NCBI GenBank assembly: GCA_963693305.1
Contig: OY855908.1
Location: 24,764,493 to 24,828,492 of the forward strand
Source of the DNA: Meandrina meandrites
Taxonomy: Eukaryota > Cnidaria > Anthozoa > Scleractinia > Meandrinidae
Reading direction: 5' to 3'
Length of the DNA stretch: 64,000 bases
The notes beneath the pieces are model-generated. The model made no database searches and was not told where the DNA came from. It was given only the letters and a program-made list of their open reading frames with translations. Position 1 is the first letter of the stretch; each line of letters begins with the position of its first letter. Below are positions 57,107 to 64,000 of this stretch, piece after piece. The translations under genes and the position numbers were made by a program.

Positions 57107-57397
57107 ATGAAAGAGTGGCCGGAGTCTTTAAAAAGAGTATTCTGGAAGAAGCCTACTAGCGATTCAGACAGCTTCAAGCTCATGCTGTTCTTGATTGGAA
57201 ATGGGCTTGAGCCTAAACTCGCTGCGGAATGGATAATGCTTTCGCAGTACTGGTCTCGCGACCAGGAAAAGATGAAGAAGAGGGCCAGACAAATGGACTT
57301 CATTATCGCAAACTTGCAGGCGAAGAAGAGCGAGTGGTTCTACTTCGACATATATCATGGGCGTCTCGTGCTCTTAAATGGCACCTTCAAGCAGTAA
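57107..57397 (+). CDS. Conserved-looking 96-residue ORF, unknown
   Basis: ATG 57107, TAA 57395. The residues SFKLMLFLIGNGLEPKLAAE, then SEWFYFDIYHGRLVLLNG, look like real protein (balanced composition, aromatic-rich end), and I have a vague memory of similar strings in cnidarian genomes, perhaps linked to transposons. It lies back to back with the 5' end of the L1 relic, inside the composite element. I cannot name a function. Confidence 0.4.
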   Translation: MKEWPESLKRVFWKKPTSDSDSFKLMLFLIGNGLEPKLAAEWIMLSQYWSRDQEKMKKRARQMDFIIANLQAKKSEWFYFDIYHGRLVLLNGTFKQ

Positions 57398-58723
57398 TCT
57401 GAACGTGTGAAGAGAAGAAGACTACACAAAAGAGTTAAACGAAGAAAAAAAAAATTAAAATCACCAAAAAAAAAGGCCACCAATTTTCTCAAAGCAATGA
57501 TCAACATGCATTTATTTCACTTTGTCTGTGGCGATTGTTATACTTAATTTTACAATGATTCATGCGATCTAAGTTTTAAAACACTAAATTTACGGTGGTC
57601 TCTGTCCGCCTTAATCAGAGTTAAATGTGTTCGTTAAATCATAAAAAGCCCATCCTTGATTACCCCATTCAATCTTCAAGTTCTTAACACTGTGTTAGCA
57701 CGCGGGAGGGGTTTTCTTTCCTAAACCGCGTTGGAATTCACGGTGGAGTACCACCACTCCAGGAACAGTCTCTTGGTGTAACTTGCAACACTCATTTTAC
57801 CCTGATAAAGGTAGACGGAGGCGACCGTCGAAAATGTAGTGCCTTAAAACTTAGATCGGTTGAATCACTCTAGCAAAAAACTTTCATTGTTCGAGCGATT
57901 GCAGTATACCCGGCCCATTTACTTACATGTGTCGGAACGCTTTTAGTGCGCCGCGTATTCTGCAATCTAGCCTAATTGTTAAAGGGAAACACTTGTGAAT
58001 ACAAATAGTATCGAATAAAGTCTTTTTGTGTTTTGCGAATAAATCTTTTTGGAAAACCATCCCCAAAAATCGCAAATTATAAAATTAAAAACGAAAACTG
58101 CAAGAAAAATTTCATTATATCAACAATGAATGTACTGCGTCCATTCAAATTACAGTTTTACAGTTCCTTTCAATATTTTACCAATAAATTAATAGAGCCA
58201 TTGTGACTGGAGATCAACAACACTGATTATAACGAAAGTCTATAAAAAGGCTGAGTGAATATTATTCATTACCAATAGTAGTAATTCCCCGTTTTAGTTT
58301 ACGATAGTTCTTAACAATTATTAGAAAGCATTCAATTCAAATAACCTTTTTAATAATCAAATACAACAAGCAGTAACATTTGATAAGATCTTTTACAAGA
58401 ATAACTGAGCAAATAATTTAAATACAAGCTTCGCTTTCGTTATAGTTGATAAATATATCCATTACCTTCATTAAAAGTGTACCATTAAGGTTGTGAATAA
58501 AAATTATATTTTACAGTGGTTGTGGAAATTAATAGGATTAATCTCTATGGCAAAACAACAAATCCTACGGAATCCAGAAACAATGATTTTGTTTAATTCA
58601 ACATTTCAACAAAATTGATTTGAGGGATTATCCTATATTTAACGCAACAATTTTGGTGCTATTTTACCAAGTGGTGAATTTTGTGGCTGGCCATTACATT
58701 GAAAAAAGATAGATTATCTTTGA
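57398..58723. other. AT-rich stretch inside the composite element
   Basis: No ORF or repeat recognised. Confidence 0.5.
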
Positions 58724-59076
58724 CTCAACAACCCATCGCACAGCCCTTGCTTGACAACATGATGGATAATTTCAAAGCGTCCTAAATGAGATGCATTTCT
58801 CCACTCGACAAGCACGTTTTTTTTTCAGTCGACAATGATGTTGTCCACTCGTACGACTCGTACGAGTCGACAACCCATCGCAGGGCCCTTGCTCAACATG
58901 ATGGATAATTTCTAAGTGTCCTTAATGAGATGCATTTCTCCACTCGACAAGTACGTTTCTCCAGTCGACAATTCACTTGTCCACTCGTACGAGTTGTAAG
59001 ACGTAATTTCGACTCGTATCATGTCGACAGTATTGGACAACCCTCTTCCTCCTTAGTTTTAGTTTCGATTGAGAAC

Positions 59077-59360
59077 TTCCGTTCAGTAGACTGAAACTTC
59101 AGGGCTTGCCGTGATGAACGAGATTATACAATGGAAAATTGCGAATTACTAGACTGATTTTCAGCCTTGTAGTCGATCAATAATTTGTAATCGCTTCGAG
59201 TTTCTCTGCTTTTCATTGCTGAAATCTCAAAGACAACACTGATATAAAGTTTAGTTCGGGGTACACAAACTCATTAATAATTCATCACCGTGAAGGAGGT
59301 GTGGATAGCTTTATTAGCATAGATTTTTACGATTTTATTTCTCCGTTTCCTGCTTAGTTT
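59077..59360. repeat. Direct repeat copy 2 flanking the composite element
   Basis: Same orientation as 52551-52805. It is preceded (59041-59076) by a short duplicate of its own tail, CCTCCTTAGTTTTAGTTTCG, similar to CCTGCTTAGTTTTAATTTCG at its end. This suggests that the element at 52808-59040 split one member of a tandem pair. Confidence 0.85.
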
Positions 59361-60114
59361 TAATTTCGTTTGAGAAGATCTGTCAAACACTCGAGAAATT
59401 GTTTCTTCAGCTATCCAAACACCTTGAATTTTATCAAAAATACTCCGCTGCGCGTCCTATTTTCGACTCTCTTCTTGGATATCCTGATGAAACACCGTTA
59501 ATATATTACTTGAAACATTTCAGTCACACCCATATCAATTCAACGTCAAATTTATTACTTCCATCACTTAATACAATATATATTATAAATAATCTTTAAA
59601 TATTTTCAAGAAAAAAATTAAGGGTTCTAAGATATTCCAGGCCAGATGAACATTTATATTTGATAAGGGTTGCAACCAAGTGCCGTCATTGTTCTGTAAA
59701 TAGAAGTTGCTTCCATTTAGTGGCACTTAAATACTTTTCGTTTAATCATTGCTCAGCCTCCCGAATCTTTCGATCGATCTCAGCACAGGCGCATCCAGAA
59801 TTTTTTATAAGGGCCGTCCAAACTTGTCTCAAAGTTCTTGTCCAAGGTTGAAAGTGTTTTATCTCGTTTAAATTTTCCTCCCTTCCTCGCCGTTCACATG
59901 TTTACTAGTAACTTCATTTGATGCAAATTTAAACATGGCCGTGATTAACTTACGTATTTTATGGGGCCAATGATTGTTGTATGTCGTTTTCCTTTCAGGG
60001 AACTTGAGAAGGAATGGAATTCACTGAGCTCATTTATGACTGTAGAAAAATCGTTAATATCACATTGTTCTTTTGTTTTAAGGGATTGTTGCTACTTTCC
60101 ATCCATCTTCAAAC
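59361..60114 (+). other. 5' region of the hydrolase gene
   Basis: No upstream gene. Two acceptor-like strings, TTTTCCTTTCAG (ending about 59999) and CTTTTGTTTTAAG (ending about 60082), precede the ATG at 60115 and could mark a 5' UTR exon. No TATA box is evident. Confidence 0.4.
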
Positions 60115-61233
60115 ATGAAGCTACTTGTCGTTGTTTCGATGCTGCTTCATCTCTTTCTCGCCACGAAAGCCTGCACGGAGATCCGAGTAACCGCCGAGGA
60201 TAACTCGGTTGTCGTCGGCCGAAGCATGGAGTTTATGATCGATCTCATGTCGAACGTCGTCGTGGAACCCGAAGCGCTTTTCCATGCTGCACTTTTGCCA
60301 GAGCAATGTGCTAAATATCCGCGACCATTGACGTGGCACAACAAATATAGCATCGCATACCTTGACGCTCTGACCTTGCCTGTCGGCTCGGACGGCCAAA
60401 ATGAAGCTGGACTCTCCTTGGGTGCTCTCCTTTTTCCCGGCTTTGCGAAATATCAGGACGTCCCGGTAGAGAAGTGTGGATCAAGCGTGTCCTCATTAGA
60501 GTTTCCAGTCTGGATTCTGGGGAACTTCAAGACTGTCCAAGAAGTGCGCGACGCTCTGAAGGAAGACTCATTTCCACTGGTGTGGGAACAAAAGCTGACA
60601 AAGGGAGATCTCGAGTACTCCTTCGAACTACACTACTCCATTATGGACAAAACTGGTGACAGCATCATCATTGAGTTCACCGACCAGGGAAGAAAAGTGC
60701 ATGAAAACACCATTGGCATCATGACCAATTCCCCACCCTATGATTTCCATATGTTGAACCTCCGCAACTACATTCAGCTCTCCAAATTCGCCCACGAGCC
60801 TCTGGTTCTGGGCGAAGATCAATTCAACGCTACTGGCCAAGGAAGTGGACTCCTCGGATTGCCTGGAGACTTTACACCTCCATCAAGACTGGTCCGTGCT
60901 GCTGCCATGGTGCACTTTTCTGATCCAGTCCAGACTGGGGAGCAGGCGGTTAATCTGGCTTTTCACATCATGAACACTGTTGATATTCCCCATGGAGTGG
61001 CTGCTTCCCACGATCATGAAAACATGGCTGACTACACCTCTTGGGTCGTCGTTAAGGACCTGACAAACAAGGCAATGTACTTCCGCAACTATGAAGATCT
61101 CACCATCCGTGTCATTCACCTGGACAAAGTGATACCTGGAAAAATGCTCAAACTCAAAGTGGGTAAACCTATTGGTGGATTTGTGGACGTCACACATGAG
61201 CTTAAACCTGCTAACGTACACACTGAACTTTAA
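60115..61233 (+). CDS. Secreted choloylglycine hydrolase / penicillin V acylase-family Ntn hydrolase
   Basis: 372 residues, no intron in the coding region. Residues 1-19 are a clean signal peptide (MKLLVVVSMLLHLFLATKA), and the predicted cut leaves Cys20 as the first residue, the nucleophile position of this family. Spacing to the next conserved residues fits: Arg36 in VVGRSMEF, Asn96 in DGQNEAGLSLG, Asn205 in MTNSPPYD followed by LNLRNY, and Arg258 in PPSRLVRAA. Glu39 stands where bile salt hydrolases have Asp, which is usual in the secreted bacterial subgroup (from memory). The reaction is hydrolysis of a linear C-N amide bond; the substrate (N-acyl lipid, N-acyl homoserine lactone, bile-salt-like or penicillin-like amide) cannot be told from sequence. 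The ATG at 60115 is chosen because it begins the signal peptide. There is one probable N-glycosylation site (NATG, about 238). Confidence 0.9.
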   Translation: MKLLVVVSMLLHLFLATKACTEIRVTAEDNSVVVGRSMEFMIDLMSNVVVEPEALFHAALLPEQCAKYPRPLTWHNKYSIAYLDALTLPVGSDGQNEAGLSLGALLFPGFAKYQDVPVEKCGSSVSSLEFPVWILGNFKTVQEVRDALKEDSFPLVWEQKLTKGDLEYSFELHYSIMDKTGDSIIIEFTDQGRKVHENTIGIMTNSPPYDFHMLNLRNYIQLSKFAHEPLVLGEDQFNATGQGSGLLGLPGDFTPPSRLVRAAAMVHFSDPVQTGEQAVNLAFHIMNTVDIPHGVAASHDHENMADYTSWVVVKDLTNKAMYFRNYEDLTIRVIHLDKVIPGKMLKLKVGKPIGGFVDVTHELKPANVHTEL

Positions 61234-61433
61234 GGAACTCCCTCAGCCCGGGTACTAAACTGAAGAACGTCGAAAGAAATAAGCTTAGCGTATGAACTGA
61301 ACCGTTTTCATTGTCAAATTAGTGTAGCTCAGTGTACTGATAAAGCATTGCAAACGTACAGAAGATATAGCTGTTACACTAGTTCCGTCATTTCATTATT
61401 TTTGTTAGTATATGGAAAATCATAGCGTGTTTG

Positions 61434-61439
61434 AATAAA
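61434..61439 (+). terminator. Polyadenylation signal of the hydrolase gene
   Basis: AATAAA 200 bases after the stop codon, in a GT/T-rich context (TTGAATAAATTGATGTG). Confidence 0.55.
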
Positions 61440-61985
61440 TTGATGTGTTGCGAATATTTTTAGTTGTTTTGTCGATGTCGCAACAAAAGTCGGGTTGGGG
61501 CTTGGTGCGGTGTCTGAAAACAACCAACAGAACACTATTTCCAACACTTATTTCGACCTCCTTATCTTCACTTCTAGAACAGATTTTGAATCGCTGGATT
61601 ACTGACAAGAAAATGACCAAGCGTTTGTTCGGGCTAAAATTTAGTAAGTAGTCGTAAGGGAAATCTTCGGCTGTTTTCTTGAGGATGAGTAAAAAACGCG
61701 GGAACTTGCACGTTCCACCAGACTAGTATTGTGTTCACACTAGGCCGAACCATGATTAGTGTGATCGCGAATGAAACATCGCTCTGAAAATTGTTCACAT
61801 CAGACGGTGCGTTTCGAAACAACCTCACGAGGTAGTTTCGATCACGATTAGACGAAACACGATAAAAATGGCGGACATGCGGAGAGGCGAGTGCCCAAAA
61901 TATCCAAATTAGGCCTATGGATCAAATGTTTACTTACATTAAAATACCTAAAATTGATTTAACAGCAAACAAGAAAACTACTGAT
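61440..61985. other. Intergenic, no gene recognised
   Basis: A possible old inverted-repeat element lies at about 61730-61860 (TGTTCACACTAGGCCGAACC and GTTCACATCAGACGGTGCG words) but its ends are unclear. Confidence 0.4.
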
Positions 61986-62285
61986 AAACATAGGCGCGCT
62001 AAGCGTGCAGGAGTTATTTTTTCAATTGATTGGGTGGCTTGGGGTAAGACTGGGTGTTAGTCCTGTTTGAATGGTTTATTTCATGGGTTGAGCTTTTTGT
62101 GGATGGTGCATCACTAACTACATAGCCCCTTACTCCGACTAAGAGGCATTTTTTGGAAAAATAAAAATGCTTGCAGACAAAAAATTTTACGTGCAATTTG
62201 TTACGTCAAAACTGTTTCGTTCAAAAGTAAATTTTTATCATTTAAGAAAGCAAGAACTAATTTAATTGTCAAAATGTCACCAAAT
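61986..62285. repeat. Dispersed repeat copy B (uninterrupted)
   Basis: Matches 45321-46026 without the MITE. The join TTTCGTTCAAAAGTAAATTT is the empty form of the occupied site in copy A. Confidence 0.85.
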
Positions 62286-63447
62286 AGGGTTTACCGATTT
62301 AGAGGAATTTCGCACTTTTTTTCTGCGCTAATTGAATCTCTGTGAATTGGACTCAATTATAACTTTGTTTTTAATTCAAAGCCACTCGCGCTTTTGTTCT
62401 GTAACGAGACGTAGCTATAATTACATGCAACTATTAACCATTGGGAAAAGTGTTTGGCTACATGTTCTTTGCTTTTTGACACACAATGAAAACCCAGAGG
62501 AAGATCGCTGGCGATGTGGATCGAATACCTAAAGCACTGGTCGTGACTAACAGTTTTTCTATGTGCTCGAGTTGGGCACACAAATTCAAGCAAGATAAAC
62601 ATCACTGCCTGACACTGAAATCATCAAATTACATAAAATTGTTTCATATAACGGCCTTCAGTCAAATGTCCTTCATTCGGAACAAACTAGTATCGACATT
62701 GTAAGCAAACGCTGTCCGGGTCCTCAGCTGGATTTTCTTTTACGGTGAATTGTTTGAACCGTGCACGCATCCGATTAGAGAACATCAATTGTACGCTGCT
62801 GGCAAATGATTAAAAATACCAGTGGCCAACTTCTCTTTGTACCTGTACTCCGATTTGACCGTACGGAAAAAGAAAGCTCAGTTTACGTGGCCAAAACCGG
62901 ATAGTAGGTTTTTCCGTAGTGAAGCCTCCGTTCAACGAGGAAAATTGCTTGAATGTGCACCGAGCAGACGTGAACTGGAAAAGGACGCCAATCTAAATCG
63001 AGCCTAGCTTGATCAACAACGTTTAAAAAAACACGAAAACATTTTGTATCGCAAAAAACCGATCAATTAACGTGAAAATTTCATTGATTATACCCGATTG
63101 CCGTAACCATGTTAAAAACTCGTGCTTCCTCGTATTCATCATCAGGGTTAGAAAACGCCGCGGCTCGTGCATGTCTCACTTTTCTCGTGTTTGGCAACCC
63201 TTAGGATGAAACGAAGCACTGGTTTTTAAAATTTTATAAACAACAACGCTATGAATGGATCATTTCAATGTTATGCCCAACGATCATCAACGATCATCAT
63301 CCTTAGATGAGAGAATTAGAACAACTCTAGGCTAAAACATTACAGATCTTTATCGTCATCTTGGTTCTCGGTGGTATGTTGTGATTTTTACCTGCAAAGT
63401 CCACGTGCCATGAGGGGAAAATACCAAAGAATATTGTTTGTTTGGCG
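62286..63447. other. Intergenic, no gene recognised
   Basis: Short ORFs only, none recognisable. Confidence 0.5.
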
Positions 63448-63457
63448 CTATAAAAAC
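63448..63457 (+). promoter_or_regulatory. TATA box candidate
   Basis: CTATAAAAAC about 46 bases before an ATG in good context (AACCATGG at 63492-63499). Confidence 0.45.
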
Positions 63458-63494
63458 GGGATTTATTTAAGTTTCTTACACACTCGATTCAACC

Positions 63495-63894
63495 ATGGAA
63501 GACTTCGGAGAAAACATCTTTTTGAATGCAGCATTTGGGGGGAAAATACAGCAGCCAACGACGTCGAGCAGTACCAGTACAAGTAACTGCACCAGAACTT
63601 TACTCGGGTCCTGCGCTACCAGTTCTAATTCGCGCAGGCCAAATCAAAAAGCGAACAAAGGAAACCTTACGCGCCACGTCACACCTACAACAAAATGAAA
63701 GACCAACTAATTCTTAAAGTGGTCGAATTTGGCGGACGGGACCGGAGGGCGGTGTTGGCCTTTCTAAAAAGAAACTGGGATGTACTGGGCAAAGATGGAG
63801 AGAGTTAACAAAAGTAGACAATGCAGTTAGAATGAAAAAAATTAGTACTGCAGAAGCGTTCGTAAAGTGCACTTCATCGTGGCTCAAAAGCTAA
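63495..63894 (+). pseudogene. Decayed protein-coding sequence of unknown family
   Basis: Three stretches look coding but are in different frames. The first is from ATG 63495 (MEDFGENIFLNAAFGGK, then serine/threonine-rich). The second, around 63630-63808, reads QRKPYAPRHTYNKMKDQLI and RRAVLAFLKRNWDVLGKDG. The third, about 63797-63894, reads ELTKVDNAVRMKKISTAEAF and ends at TAA 63892-63894. Either two frameshifts broke one gene, or unseen splicing joins the pieces. I do not recognise the family; the basic middle part could be DNA-binding (weak inference). Confidence 0.35.
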
Positions 63895-64000
63895 CACTAT
63901 AAAGAAAGCGCCATAAAAGGGCATAAACTACTTATTTACTCATAACTAGTAGGTTAAATGATTTTCACGTCCAGTAAGTATAAATTGATTTCTGTTGAAA

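Larger units (their letters stand above)
52808..59040. mobile_element. 6.2-kb composite element with inverted, motif-rich termini
   Basis: The left end AATACTGTCGACATGATACG (from about 52815) and the right end CGTATCATGTCGACAGTATT (to about 59036) are perfect inverted repeats. Behind each end lie several hundred bases dense in TCGTACGA, GAGTGGACA and GTCGAC words (52808-53165 and 58724-59040), in opposite orientation; the right arm has a duplicated unit of about 130 bp. Between them lie a minisatellite, an L1 relic, a 96-codon ORF and AT-rich DNA. I see no transposase, so its class is unknown. It appears inserted near the end of one of two tandem direct repeats (52551-52805 and 59077-59360). 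Confidence 0.65.

Noticed and set aside
52551..59360. LTR retrotransposon bounded by the 280-bp direct repeats
   Set aside because: The repeats lack TG...CA ends, no primer binding site or polypurine tract is seen, and the inner ends are a separate inverted repeat.
59845..59877. Short similarity to the OGFOD2-like region at 48529-48561 (GTTGAAAGTGTTTTAYCTCG)
   Set aside because: The match is about 30 bases and the flanks give no exon; likely chance or a small shared repeat.

Overview
The window reads as invertebrate nuclear DNA, most likely from an anthozoan cnidarian such as a stony coral (inference). The reasons are AT-rich intergenic DNA crowded with short inverted-repeat elements, GT/AG introns, a giant sacsin-type gene, a HEPN/NB-ARC/TPR gene, an intronless GPCR relic, a secreted choloylglycine-hydrolase-like enzyme and a tRNA-derived SINE of a type I associate with corals. 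I see no rRNA, intact tRNA gene or CRISPR array.

Left third (1-26.8 kb). A 634-bp foldback element opens the window. A sacsin-like gene follows on the + strand with four exons in the window (3500-4499, 5324-5901, 6323-17448, 26483-26764); its 5' end lies outside. The splice phases agree at every junction and give about 4,327 residues. These comprise most of a first sacsin repeat, two further full repeats with Hsp90-like ATPase motifs, a J domain (HPD) and a C-terminal HEPN domain. The 9-kb last intron holds a nest: a TIR element (19810-25361, TSD TAGAG) that contains an LTR retrotransposon (20668-24938, TSD TTTAG). The two LTRs look identical, but the gag-pol is broken.

Middle (26.8-47 kb). 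A single-exon minus-strand gene (32929-36804) encodes a 1,291-residue NLR/STAND-like protein. It has a DZIP3-type HEPN domain with an RX5H motif, a coiled coil, an NB-ARC-type P-loop NTPase, about 13 42-residue TPRs, and a C-terminal CIIL tail that fits a prenylation (CaaX) signal. It is convergent with the sacsin-like gene. This is the best candidate in the window for an unusual system. Around it are several MITEs, a SINE, a 28-bp perfect palindrome, and a class A GPCR pseudogene (44401-45305) with one frameshift and one nonsense codon.

Right third (47-64 kb). An OGFOD2-like gene survives as two exons and lacks its iron-binding exons. Next come more MITEs, a TIR-flanked fragment of a possible RecQ-like gene start, and a 6.2-kb composite element (about 52808-59040) with inverted termini rich in TCGTACGA and GTCGAC motifs. 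That composite encloses a minisatellite and an internally deleted L1 retrotransposon. An intact intronless gene for a secreted Ntn hydrolase of the choloylglycine hydrolase / penicillin V acylase family lies at 60115-61233. The window ends in a probable decayed gene at 63495-63894.

The genes do not form an operon. The only functional theme is that two neighbouring convergent genes each join a HEPN domain to a nucleotide-binding ATPase.
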